DNA of 34,292 nucleotides. It comes from Chitinophagales bacterium (lineage in GTDB: Bacteria > Bacteroidota > Bacteroidia > Chitinophagales > Chitinophagaceae). Below, in pieces: positions 23,758 to 31,682 of this stretch. Positions within the stretch are counted from its first letter, which is position 1. Every line of letters begins with the position of its first letter. A model generated the notes under the pieces. The model saw only the letters and a program-made list of their open reading frames with translations, did not search any database and had not been told where the DNA came from. The position numbers and the translations under genes were made by a program. The stretch lies in the NCBI GenBank assembly GCA_025353485.1, contig JANXQO010000065.1:1-34292 (forward strand). The letters are read 5' to 3'.

Positions 23758-24414
23758 ATGGGTCTTGCAAAAGTATTTTTCTGGGGAATGATTATAAGTT
23801 TCCTGGGCACACTGCCACTCAGCACATTAAATGTTGCTGCCATGCAAATCAGTGTACAGGAAAGTATTAAGAATGCAATGTATTTTTCTTTAGGAACCAT
23901 TTTTACAGAATTGATTTATGTTCGTATTGCCCTGGTTGGAATTAACTGGGTTAAAAAGCAAAAGAATTTATTCAGATGGCTTGAATGGTTAACTTTTGCT
24001 ATTGTATTATTGTTGGCAACAGGAAGCTTTATTGCTGCAACAAGAGCGCATGAGACTAAGAATGTTATTCTAAATAATCACATGAACAGATTTATTTTGG
24101 GTATGTTTCTTAGTGCAATAACTCCGATGCACATACCATTTTGGTTTGGATGGAGTACAGTTTTATTTGCAAAAAAAATTCTTCAACCTGTCAAATCTTA
24201 TTATCATCTATATATTATAGGAACCGGAATAGGGACTTTCATTGCTAATTGTATTTTTATATTTGGAGGAAAATATATTGTAGAAAAACTAAACACCAAT
24301 CAACATACACTTAACTGGATTATAGGCGGCATATTTTTAATTACTGCTATCATTCAATTACTAAAAATACTATTGCATAAAGATGCAGCAGAAAAATTGA
24401 ATACGCTGGGCTGA
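23758..24414 (+). CDS. LysE/RhtB-family exporter
   Basis: A 218-aa inner-membrane protein with about six TM helices. The N-terminal FLGTLPLSTLNVAAMQISV, followed by QESIKNAMYFSLGTIFTELI, is the LysE-type signature. The family exports amino acids or small metabolites. It is the last gene of the plus-strand sigma-led cluster, 31 bp after the hydroxylase. It ends 3 bp from the convergent glycosyltransferase stop, so there is no room for a separate terminator. The substrate is unknown. Confidence 0.85.
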   Translation: MGLAKVFFWGMIISFLGTLPLSTLNVAAMQISVQESIKNAMYFSLGTIFTELIYVRIALVGINWVKKQKNLFRWLEWLTFAIVLLLATGSFIAATRAHETKNVILNNHMNRFILGMFLSAITPMHIPFWFGWSTVLFAKKILQPVKSYYHLYIIGTGIGTFIANCIFIFGGKYIVEKLNTNQHTLNWIIGGIFLITAIIQLLKILLHKDAAEKLNTLG

Positions 24415-24417
24415 TTA

Positions 24418-25437
24418 TTAAAGAGTATTAATTGTTGGACAAACGAGTTGGTTATATACCTGGAGCAATTGCTCTCTTATTTTATTTTTATCAAATTGCT
24501 TTATTAAATTTTCTGAAACATTTAGCGCCTGTGAATAATATTCTTTATCATAGAGTAATTTTTTTGTCATCTTTATAAATTCTGTAGAATCTCCTGCTTT
24601 TAAATAGGGGTTTTCATATAACAATTTATATTCTTTAATATCACGATATATAACAGGCATTCCTGATGCAGCTGCTTCAAGCGGAGCCAATGGACAATTT
24701 TCCTGATAGGATGGGAATAAAAAAATATCTGCAGCAGCATATATACATTGCATTTTTGATAAATCTAAAATGCCCGTAAAATGAATATGGTCCGATGCAC
24801 TTTTAATCCTGGAGTTTATTCTATTTATCCCCTCAGTAAAAACTCCGAATGGTCGGCCTCCAACCCAAACAAATTTGGCCTCCGGTATTGCTTCTGCAAT
24901 ATCAATAAAATCTTCTACACCTTTTCTTCCTTGTAACTGGCCTACACCTAAAACAATTTTATCATTAAAATTCAAACCCAGCAACTCTCTGCCTTTTGTA
25001 CATAACGCTTCATTACGTTTCCATTTTTCTTTTAAAATTGGATTATAAATTTTTACAATTTTTGTGGGTATGCCTAATTGCAAAATTGTTTGTTCAACCA
25101 TGGGAGAAATTGCAATCACCACATCAGCAAATGAATAAACTTTTTTAAAATACCATTTTATAAGAGGATATAGAAGTTTCCACATTGGAAGAGATCCTTT
25201 TATTGAGTCAGGAATTACATGGGCTGTATGAATACGTTTATTTTTATATTTTCTTCCTTTCCAAAAATAATAAGGTCCATAACTATGTCCATGAAATATG
25301 TCTCCGAAACCTTCTCCATTAACAATAACTTCAATATCATTTCTTTCTTTTAGTAATTCAACAGCTTCAACAAATGCGGTATGCACTCCCTGGCCTTTTA
25401 TCATGAATTCCGTTTCTGAAACAACATGAATTTTCAT
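24418..25437 (-). CDS. Glycosyltransferase family 4 (GT-B)
   Basis: A 339-aa retaining glycosyltransferase, cytoplasmic or membrane-associated. The nucleotide-sugar domain shows GVGQLQGRKGVEDFIDIAEA, FVWVGG and the characteristic FPSYQENCPLAPLEAAASG (the E-x7-E region), followed by MPVIYRDI. The N-terminal acceptor domain opens MKIHVVSETEFMIKGQGVHT. It is the last gene of a four-gene minus-strand operon (GtrA, GT39-like, DedA, GT4), 5 bp after dedA. It probably adds a sugar to a lipid or polymer for the envelope. The acceptor is unknown. Confidence 0.92.
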   Translation of the reverse strand: MKIHVVSETEFMIKGQGVHTAFVEAVELLKERNDIEVIVNGEGFGDIFHGHSYGPYYFWKGRKYKNKRIHTAHVIPDSIKGSLPMWKLLYPLIKWYFKKVYSFADVVIAISPMVEQTILQLGIPTKIVKIYNPILKEKWKRNEALCTKGRELLGLNFNDKIVLGVGQLQGRKGVEDFIDIAEAIPEAKFVWVGGRPFGVFTEGINRINSRIKSASDHIHFTGILDLSKMQCIYAAADIFLFPSYQENCPLAPLEAAASGMPVIYRDIKEYKLLYENPYLKAGDSTEFIKMTKKLLYDKEYYSQALNVSENLIKQFDKNKIREQLLQVYNQLVCPTINTL

Positions 25438-25442
25438 ATTTA

Positions 25443-26048
25443 TTATTTACTTTTTGTTCGTCTTTTTTTAAAAAAATAAATTACTATTATAATAACAATA
25501 ATGGATATTATAAATAGAATTACATGGCTGAATAATAAATTTTTTCCAACTAAAGACCAGGATGGCCCTAATAAAAAACCACTAATGATGCATACAGTAC
25601 ACCAGATAATTGTAGAAATTATAGTTATTGGTAAAAAAGCCCTGGGTCTTATTCTTAAAAGCCCTGCAATTACGGTTACATAACCTCTTATGAAAGGAGT
25701 CATTCTTCCTATAAATATAAAAGTCAGCCCTTTATCATATACATTTTTTTCTAACTTTTTTAATCGAGTGACTGATATCGGCAACCAGCGTGGTTTATTT
25801 TCCATAATGTAATTACCAAAATGGAAGAATACAAAGTATAATATAAGCGTTGCAATAAGATCAGATAAAATGGCTACAATGATAGTTAATGGAAGGCTTA
25901 AAAGATGAGTGAATGAAAGGTATCCGGTGTATAATAAAACTATTTCATTCGGAACAGGATTGGGTATACCGATTTCCTGAATAAATATTAAAATGCAAAT
26001 GGCCATATAACCATGTTTAATAATAAAGCTGGAAATTTCCTCTGGCAT
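25443..26048 (-). CDS. DedA-family membrane protein
   Basis: A 201-aa polytopic protein of the DedA/SNARE-associated family; members act as undecaprenyl-phosphate or phospholipid flippases. GIPNPVPNEIVLLYTGYLSF is the re-entrant signature segment. GRMTPFIRGYVTVIAGLL carries the conserved Arg and Gly residues. It lies between the GT39-like and GT4 genes. This fits recycling of the polyprenyl-phosphate carrier those enzymes use. Confidence 0.9.
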   Translation of the reverse strand: MPEEISSFIIKHGYMAICILIFIQEIGIPNPVPNEIVLLYTGYLSFTHLLSLPLTIIVAILSDLIATLILYFVFFHFGNYIMENKPRWLPISVTRLKKLEKNVYDKGLTFIFIGRMTPFIRGYVTVIAGLLRIRPRAFLPITIISTIIWCTVCIISGFLLGPSWSLVGKNLLFSHVILFIISIIVIIIVIYFFKKRRTKSK

Positions 26049-26079
26049 AAGATTTTTTTAACTAAATCTCTTTCAAATT

Positions 26080-27627
26080 TTATCTAACTAAAATAATATG
26101 TGCCTCATCATTACCCCGATAGCCACTTAAAAGATATACTTTAAAGTAACGTACTATTGTATGCATCCTTTTTGATAATATTGTATGAATAAGTTGGGCT
26201 GAATTAAAATAGTTTAAATACGTGGAAGATAGATTAACAGAATAGTTACTCGGAATAATGCAGATTGCGCTATCCCCTTTTTTTAAATCATTTTTGTGAT
26301 GATTTAAAAAAACATATTGATGCAAATCATTTACAGTGCCAGTGCCAATAACCTGCATGTTGTATTTGCGGGCAATATAATAATCTATATGGGCAGCCGG
26401 AAACCACTTATTACAAACGATAGTATTATTAGCAGGTAAGCTATTCGGCTGCCTTACCTCTTTCATCCATTTACCAAATTCATCTCCTGCCTGCTGCCAC
26501 CCATATAAGTCCAAAGTAAAATCACCTGATCCTGTTTCATTTACTTTTTTGCTACCCAATGTTCCAGGGTAAAAATTTATAAACAAGATACCAATTGTGG
26601 CTGATACTACAACAAGTGCAAGAGCATATCTAATAAAAAGGGGTATATAATTAGTTGAGTTAAATTTATTATCAAGATAAGAGGCAGCCAAAAATTGCAG
26701 GGTCATAAAACCAGGTCCACTCCAGTGAGGCAGCATGGGATTAAATAATGATAATAAAGTAACGATTATAATTAGCGGTAAACCTAAAAAAAGCAAAAGC
26801 CTGTTTACGGGTGATAAGGAAAACTTTTGTTTGCGATAAAATAGGATTCCCTGGATAATTAAAAAAACATTTAAGGGATTATTATAGGCCAACTGCCCTA
26901 TAATTGCCTCTATTAAACTATCCTTATTTAAACTGATGGGATGAACTGCTATCCTTGTACTATGATAGTTCCATGTAACAAAATTATTTAACCAGTTCCA
27001 GATAAAAATTGGACTAATAATCAGAAGTGTAATTATCAGGGAAATGTATAAAAATCTTTGTGAAAGAAAATGCCTTTTATAGCTAACAATATATAATCCC
27101 AATCCTATCCATAAGAAAATACCATGCACTTTACACATTATACAAAGCCCTGTAAATACACCCCACAAAATCCATGTTTCATTTATAGATTTTTTATTAT
27201 TTTCAATAGCAAAGTTTACTGCAATTCTCAACCCTAAGAGCCAGAATATAACCTGTGGGCTGTCGGGCAAAATAAATACCCCGGCAATTATTGAAGTATA
27301 GATACTGGAGTTATAAAGCAAAGCTGCAAACCAACCTGTTCGTTCATTTTTAATTTTTTTTCCAATGGAATAACTTAACCATGTTCCTGCTGCCGCTCCC
27401 AATATTGCTCCGCATCGCAAAAATATTTCCTGCTGTAAAAACAGGTTTAATGTAGTAATCCGTATTAATAAAGCAACCATTGGAGGATGGTCAAAATAAT
27501 TCATCTGAAGATGTAATGGATAAGTCCAGTAATAAACTTCATCATTACTTAATTCAATAGTATTGGCTACAACTATTCTGAATACGGCGCTTGCAAGTAT
27601 TAAGATATAGACTTTGTTCTTATACAT
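26080..27627 (-). CDS. ArnT/PMT-like GT39-fold glycosyltransferase
   Basis: A 515-aa integral-membrane enzyme with about 11-13 TM helices that transfers a sugar from a polyprenyl-phosphate donor. The first periplasmic loop holds LSNDEVYYWTYPLHL and NYFDHPPMVALLIR; the Asp/Glu pair (NDE) and DHPP are family hallmarks. The C-terminal soluble domain (about residues 370-515) is periplasmic. It starts 7 bp after the gtrA-like stop, so donor flipping (GtrA) and transfer (this enzyme) are encoded together. Targets may be lipid A, glycans or proteins. Confidence 0.9.
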   Translation of the reverse strand: MYKNKVYILILASAVFRIVVANTIELSNDEVYYWTYPLHLQMNYFDHPPMVALLIRITTLNLFLQQEIFLRCGAILGAAAGTWLSYSIGKKIKNERTGWFAALLYNSSIYTSIIAGVFILPDSPQVIFWLLGLRIAVNFAIENNKKSINETWILWGVFTGLCIMCKVHGIFLWIGLGLYIVSYKRHFLSQRFLYISLIITLLIISPIFIWNWLNNFVTWNYHSTRIAVHPISLNKDSLIEAIIGQLAYNNPLNVFLIIQGILFYRKQKFSLSPVNRLLLFLGLPLIIIVTLLSLFNPMLPHWSGPGFMTLQFLAASYLDNKFNSTNYIPLFIRYALALVVVSATIGILFINFYPGTLGSKKVNETGSGDFTLDLYGWQQAGDEFGKWMKEVRQPNSLPANNTIVCNKWFPAAHIDYYIARKYNMQVIGTGTVNDLHQYVFLNHHKNDLKKGDSAICIIPSNYSVNLSSTYLNYFNSAQLIHTILSKRMHTIVRYFKVYLLSGYRGNDEAHIILVR

Positions 27628-27634
27628 TCATTTC

Positions 27635-28015
27635 TTAGGAATGGAAATTGAAAAAATAATTCGTTGTAAAATTCCAGGCAAACACACATAATATAGCGAA
27701 CGCTTTTGAAACATAAAAGCGAATATGTAATTTGCTGTGAAAGAAAAAAAGAAAAAGAGTATTAAGCCCCAATCCTATCATGGCAAACAGGATAAACTTT
27801 ATAAAATCTATACTTATAGTACTATTATTTTGTCGGAATGTCCATTTATAGTTCAAAAAAAAGTTATTAACGACCGCTAATAAAAAACCAATTGTATTAG
27901 CTATGTATTTATTCAATAACAATTTCTCTTTACAAAGCCATGTGGCTAAAAAATCAATCAACATTCCCGAAAGGCCCACAATACCGAACTTTATTATTTT
28001 CAAAAGTGTTGCCAA
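27635..28015 (-). CDS. GtrA-family membrane protein
   Basis: A 126-aa protein with four TM helices, the usual GtrA size. Signature segments are IIKFGIVGLSGMLIDFLATW, NTIGFLLAVVNNFFLNYKWTF and the final AWNFTTNYFFNF. GtrA proteins flip or organise polyprenyl-phosphate-linked sugars. It is the first gene of the glycan operon, 7 bp ahead of the GT39-like transferase. Confidence 0.93.
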   Translation of the reverse strand: MATLLKIIKFGIVGLSGMLIDFLATWLCKEKLLLNKYIANTIGFLLAVVNNFFLNYKWTFRQNNSTISIDFIKFILFAMIGLGLNTLFLFFFHSKLHIRFYVSKAFAILCVFAWNFTTNYFFNFHS

Positions 28016-28286
28016 GGATAATTATTAATTTATTTAAAAAATCAATCCATTACCCTGGTACTTTAAAAAAATCCCAACTGGCAATCTTGTTATTTATAAG
28101 AGATAGCAATCTAATTTTAGAAATATTTTTTATCTGATGCAAATCAAAAAATTATAAACCCCCATAAGATCATCAGAATTATTAGAAAAATGGAATCTAA
28201 GAATTTTTATTTCTATAAACTTTCACTTAATAATTAGATAGCTAAAAACCTGGAATAGTTGTGTTATTATTCAATAAATAGATTAT

Positions 28287-29036
28287 TTATATATGATTGT
28301 GTTTCTTTTGCTGAATAGTTAAATAAATAACGAGGATTAAAATGATAACAAGAAAAACTATACTGGTTACCGTTGTACCTAAACCTAAGCCGCCATCTTT
28401 AACCGGCTGCGATAGCAGATCACCGAGAGAGGCGCCCAAAGGGCGTGTAAGGATATAGGCGATCCAAAATGAAAGGATCGCATTCAATTTTAAAAATTTA
28501 TAAGCCATAAATACTAATACAATTATTCCTGCAAATAAAAGTGCTGCATACGCATAACCAAATCCTGAGCTTTCTGCTATTAAGTCTCCTGCTGAAGTGC
28601 CCAATGCAAACGTGAATAATATTGCAGACCAATAAAATAATTCTCTTTTGGTTGTATTAATACTATCAACCGATAATGACTTTTCGCTAAAATACCAAAC
28701 TATAAATACCAGTATAAGGGCGGTACCAAATAGTATGGTAGTGGTTAGTAAACTTACTCCAAGGTTATCTACTAAATTATCTGAGATTAAAGTACCGACA
28801 ACACTTAACAAAACAACAGCAAGCCAGAAAATTGCGGGTATATATCTTTTACATTTAAACTGAATAAAAAGCACGATCAACAATATTGCGCCCATCACAT
28901 ATGAAGTGCCTGATAAACCTAACTTTAATGTTTCTGATAAAAAATCTGCTGCCGTTTCACCCACTGTAGTTGCTAATACTTTTATTATCCAGAATATCAG
29001 GGTGATTTGGGGTACTTTGTTTAACATCTTATTCAT
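28287..29036 (-). CDS. COG4705-type membrane protein, four-fold repeat (copy B)
   Basis: A 249-aa paralogue of the protein at 15335-16147, with roughly half of positions alike by eye. It has the same four repeats: FWIIKVLATTVGETAADFL, FWLAVVLLSVVGTLISDNL, YWSAILFTFALGTSAGDLI and FWIAYILTRPLGASLGDLL. Each has an aromatic-Trp start, a small-residue turn and a membrane Asp. The EKSLSV loop is identical in both copies. Function unknown; the buried acidic residues suggest transport. The preceding 271 bp (28016-28286) are AT-rich and hold nothing I can call. Confidence 0.85.
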   Translation of the reverse strand: MNKMLNKVPQITLIFWIIKVLATTVGETAADFLSETLKLGLSGTSYVMGAILLIVLFIQFKCKRYIPAIFWLAVVLLSVVGTLISDNLVDNLGVSLLTTTILFGTALILVFIVWYFSEKSLSVDSINTTKRELFYWSAILFTFALGTSAGDLIAESSGFGYAYAALLFAGIIVLVFMAYKFLKLNAILSFWIAYILTRPLGASLGDLLSQPVKDGGLGLGTTVTSIVFLVIILILVIYLTIQQKKHNHI

Positions 29037-29055
29037 AATACATTTTTATGATTTA

Positions 29056-29262
29056 TCAAATATCAACAACACATTTCTGTTCCTTTGAATATTGAAACTC
29101 CACACCGGTACCTGGCTCAAACTGCCCGGAACCAATGGGGTTTTGATTCCTCTGTTTCCAGCACTTGTGCGAATAAAGTATTTACATGATTTATAAAAAT
29201 TAAAACCAATAAAATAGTAAGGATTTTTTTTAACCCCCTCTCTTTGTTTTAAAAAATATTTT
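29056..29262 (-). pseudogene. Possible remnant of a small exported protein (frameshifted)
   Basis: On the minus strand one frame encodes a good signal-peptide-like segment (LKKILTILLVLIFINHV, then NTLFAQ) and about 15 more residues ending WFRAV before a TGA. The adjacent frame then stays open with a coding-looking QFEPGTGVEFQYSKEQ to the TGA at 29056-29058. No ATG precedes the signal segment, and an A8 run lies at its start. A single frameshift would join the two parts. The patch is richer in G+C than its AT-rich surroundings. Otherwise the 403 bp between the COG4705 gene and the cold-shock gene hold only the promoter element near 29411. Confidence 0.3.
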
Positions 29263-29410
29263 ATTTTTTAAAGGTAAAAAGTAAATCTATACCAATTCTG
29301 AAGATAAAATTTATTGATAGTATTATATCATGATTTTAAAAACCGTTTTGAGTTAGCGATTTCAGTAAATTATATTATCCGTTCAGCACAAACCGTAAAA
29401 CTTTAATTGT

Positions 29411-29418
29411 TATCTTCG
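29411..29418 (+). promoter_or_regulatory. -7-like element of the cold-shock gene
   Basis: TATCTTCG differs by one base from TAnnTTTG. It would start transcription about 17 nt before the ATG at 29440. No clear -33 box. Confidence 0.3.
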
Positions 29419-29439
29419 CCTGATATTATCAAAATATTT

Positions 29440-29892
29440 ATGGCCAGATCACAGGAAACATATAGTAAAAAGGAAAATGAAAAAAAGAGGATAAAGAAGA
29501 AACTCGATAAAAAAGAAAAGAGAGAAGAACGCAAGGCTAATGCCGTTAAGGGGAAAAGCTTAGATGATATGATGGCATATATTGATGAAGATGGAAATCT
29601 TTCATCAACACCGCCGGATCCACGCAGAAAAAAGATTGTGAAAAGTGAAGATATGCAGATAAGTACTCCCAGGCAAACTGCTGCAGACCCCGCCGATCTT
29701 ATCAGAACCGGAACGGTAACACACTTCAACGATTCAAAAGGTTATGGGTTTATTAAAGACTCGCAAACACAGGAAAGCATCTTCGTTCACATAAATGCAT
29801 TGGATGGCCCGCTAAAAGAAAATGATAAAGTAACCTTTGAAGTTGAAATGGGGCAAAAGGGTCCAAACGCTGTAAGGGTTAAAAAAAATTAG
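29440..29892 (+). CDS. Cold-shock-domain protein with basic N-terminal extension
   Basis: A 150-aa nucleic-acid-binding protein. The N-terminal 45 residues are almost all Lys/Glu/Arg (for example KKENEKKRIKKKLDKKEKRE), likely helical or disordered. An acidic linker follows. The C-terminal cold-shock domain (about residues 89-149) has TGTVTHFNDSKGYGFIKD (RNP1) and ESIFVHINAL (RNP2). I start at the ATG at 29440; an in-frame TTG at 29407 lies upstream of the predicted transcription start. It probably acts as an RNA chaperone, a family-based expectation. Confidence 0.9.
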   Translation: MARSQETYSKKENEKKRIKKKLDKKEKREERKANAVKGKSLDDMMAYIDEDGNLSSTPPDPRRKKIVKSEDMQISTPRQTAADPADLIRTGTVTHFNDSKGYGFIKDSQTQESIFVHINALDGPLKENDKVTFEVEMGQKGPNAVRVKKN

Positions 29893-29906
29893 TGCGCCAT
29901 ATATGT

Positions 29907-29988
29907 ACGTCTTTGCGAGGAGGAACGACGAAGCAATCTTATATTCAATTAGCGATATAAGATTGCTTCGCTCAGCTCGCAAAGACGT
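29907..29988. repeat. REP/MITE-like 82-bp palindrome
   Basis: Outer arms ACGTCTTTGCGAG (29907-29919) and its complement (29976-29988) are perfect. Inner arms GAAGCAATCTTATAT (29930-29944) and ATATAAGATTGCTTC (29955-29969) are also perfect. The short segments between arms differ (GAGGAACGAC against GCTCAG). It follows the cold-shock stop by 15 bp and may act as a transcript end. Its sequence resembles a dispersed element found in many genomes (from memory). Confidence 0.8.
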
Positions 29989-30082
29989 TTTGCTGTTTAT
30001 AGTATTAACACACTCTTGAGATTTATCTTACAGATACCCATATTTAATTTGGTTATTTTTGAATTGATTAAAATCATCCTTT

Positions 30083-30709
30083 ATGAAAAAGATACTTCCT
30101 GTTTTCTTATCACTTCTTTTTTTATTTTCTTCCGGATTTTTATTTGCCCAGAAATTTAAACAAACTGACCAGGAGAAATTTTTTCATATTGGCGCAAAAG
30201 CCGGGATAAATATTAATAAGATAAAAGGGCAATCTTATAAATCCGGTTTTAATTATAATTACCTGTTAGGAGGCTTTATGCAATTTAATTTTGGCAGGTT
30301 TGGTTTACAGCCTGAAGTGAATTTAGTGCAATCATCTTCTGAATTTTCAAAAGATGCCAACAATGTTTACAATGATCTTTTTTTTAATGGAAGCCAGAAA
30401 GAAGCCAGGCTTAATTATATAAAAGTTCCTCTATTGCTTACTATAAATGTTGGGGAGAGCAAGCATGTGAAACTACAGTTGGGGCCACAGTTTAGCGGAT
30501 TGTTTAAGCAAACGGTAGATAGTTTAAAAGCAAGGAAAAATATTTTTAAAACTTCTGATTTTAGCATGTTAGGCGGCGTATGGTTTCAACTGCCTTTAAT
30601 AAATCTTGGTGCCAGGTACGAGATTGGTTTATCAAACGTGAATGATATTGATAATAAGGAAAAATGGAAAAGCCAGGCCTTTACAATTTTTGCAGGAATT
30701 ACTTTCTGA
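30083..30709 (+). CDS. PorT-like outer-membrane beta-barrel protein
   Basis: A 208-aa protein with signal peptide (about residues 1-23, ending LFAQ). A small barrel of alternating strands follows: FHIGAKAGININKIKG, FNYNYLLGGFMQFNFGRFGL, QPEVNLVQSSSEF, IKVPLLLTINVG, LGARYEIGLSNV and the C-terminal FTIFAGITF. This matches the OMP_b-brl_2 (PorT-type) family. There is no partner gene; it stands between two repeat elements. The specific role is unknown. Confidence 0.85.
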   Translation: MKKILPVFLSLLFLFSSGFLFAQKFKQTDQEKFFHIGAKAGININKIKGQSYKSGFNYNYLLGGFMQFNFGRFGLQPEVNLVQSSSEFSKDANNVYNDLFFNGSQKEARLNYIKVPLLLTINVGESKHVKLQLGPQFSGLFKQTVDSLKARKNIFKTSDFSMLGGVWFQLPLINLGARYEIGLSNVNDIDNKEKWKSQAFTIFAGITF

Positions 30710-30746
30710 TTTCAGAAGGTTATTAAATAAGGTTTTAACACCCACC

Positions 30747-30830
30747 GCAGAGAAAAGAGATAAATGAGATTTCGCTGAGGATCCCTGCGTATCCCGATAG
30801 CTATCGGGGACTGTTTCTTCTTTTCTCTGC
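30747..30830. repeat. Inverted-repeat element with nested 16-bp palindrome
   Basis: The arms GCAGAGAAAAGA (30747-30758) and TCTTTTCTCTGC (30819-30830) are perfectly complementary. Inside them lies the perfect palindrome CCCGATAGCTATCGGG (30793-30808). Both look like pieces of dispersed intergenic repeats. The element fills most of the gap between the barrel gene and the exonuclease gene. Confidence 0.7.
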
Positions 30831-30906
30831 AGTAGATTTTCTTTTGGTAAAATAATTTCCCACTACTTTTTGTTGTAAATTGGTTTGCACTTAATAAACT
30901 AAGCTT

Positions 30907-31647
30907 ATGCAAAACATTGCTGTAGAAAATCTTTTTTTTATTGATATTGAAACGGTGAGTTGCAGCGAAAATTATGAATTGCTCACGGATGAATGGAAGG
31001 AACTGTGGACAGAAAAAATTAATAAAGCTTTACCCGATAATACAACTCCCGAAGAATATTACCCCAGGCGTGCCGGTATAATGGCAGAGTTTGCCAAAGT
31101 GGTTTGTATAAGCTTTGGATATATAAAAACTGAAAATGCCTGCTTGCCGGACAGGCAGGGTAAATCACAACTTCGTATAAAATCATTTTATTCAGAAGAT
31201 GAAAAAGAGATATTAGAAAAATTTATAGATACTGTTTGCCAGATGCAGGCAAAAAATAATTGGTGTTTTACAGGCCACAATATTAAAGAGTTTGATATAC
31301 CGTTTTTATGCAGAAGAATTCTGGTAAATAATATTTCTATCCCTGATTGTTTTAATTTTCAGGCAATGAAGCCATGGGATGTGCCTGTACTGGATACGCT
31401 GCACCTGTGGCGTTTTGGTGATTATAAACATTATACTTCTTTAAAGTTATTGGCGGCTGCTCTTGGTGTTCCATCTCCTAAAGATGATATTGATGGCAGT
31501 AAAGTAGGAGAGGTGTACTGGAGTGAAAAAGATCTGCAGCGCATTGCTTTGTATTGCCAAAAAGATGTTGCAACGGTTGCTAACATTATTCTCCGGTTTA
31601 AAAATTTACCATTACTGAGTGAAGAACAAATTGTGTTTGTTGACTAA
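30907..31647 (+). CDS. DEDDy 3'-5' exonuclease (PolB-exonuclease-like)
   Basis: A 246-aa DnaQ-fold exonuclease related to the proofreading domain of family B polymerases. ExoI is FFIDIETVS (Asp13, Glu15), ExoII is FTGHNIKEFDIPFLCRR (Asp130), and ExoIII is LYCQKDVATVA with Tyr216 and Asp220 in the YxxxD form. All catalytic acids are present. Residues 78-86 (ACLPDRQGK) are encoded by a palindromic repeat inserted in frame at a loop between two strands (GYIKTEN and LRIKSFY). Otherwise the length is normal for stand-alone members. The likely role is DNA repair or RNA/DNA trimming, not established. Confidence 0.9.
   Translation: MQNIAVENLFFIDIETVSCSENYELLTDEWKELWTEKINKALPDNTTPEEYYPRRAGIMAEFAKVVCISFGYIKTENACLPDRQGKSQLRIKSFYSEDEKEILEKFIDTVCQMQAKNNWCFTGHNIKEFDIPFLCRRILVNNISIPDCFNFQAMKPWDVPVLDTLHLWRFGDYKHYTSLKLLAAALGVPSPKDDIDGSKVGEVYWSEKDLQRIALYCQKDVATVANIILRFKNLPLLSEEQIVFVD
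31139..31159. repeat. Palindromic repeat inside the exonuclease gene
   Basis: The arms CCTGCTTG and CAGGCAGG pair over 8 bp (one G-U) around CCGGA. The repeat is read in frame as ACLPDRQ. A similar CTGCC-rich palindrome is a frequent intergenic element in Bacteroidota (from memory). Confidence 0.7.
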
Positions 31648-31656
31648 TGTATCAGA

Positions 31657-31669
31657 CCACTCAAAGTGG
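31657..31669. terminator. Small hairpin between convergent genes
   Basis: CCACT-CAA-AGTGG forms a 5-bp stem in the 35-bp gap between the exonuclease stop and the DsbA-like stop. It could serve both transcripts, but no T-run follows, so this is a weak call. Confidence 0.25.
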
Positions 31670-31682
31670 CCAGACACCTAAC

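Noticed and set aside
28016-28286. AT-rich gap checked for a small gene or RNA
   Set aside because: No frame with coding character, no stable hairpin and no tRNA-like structure was seen.
29407-29439. Eleven-codon N-terminal extension of the cold-shock protein from a TTG
   Set aside because: The predicted -7 element lies inside it, so the transcript would begin downstream; the ATG at 29440 starts the conserved basic segment.
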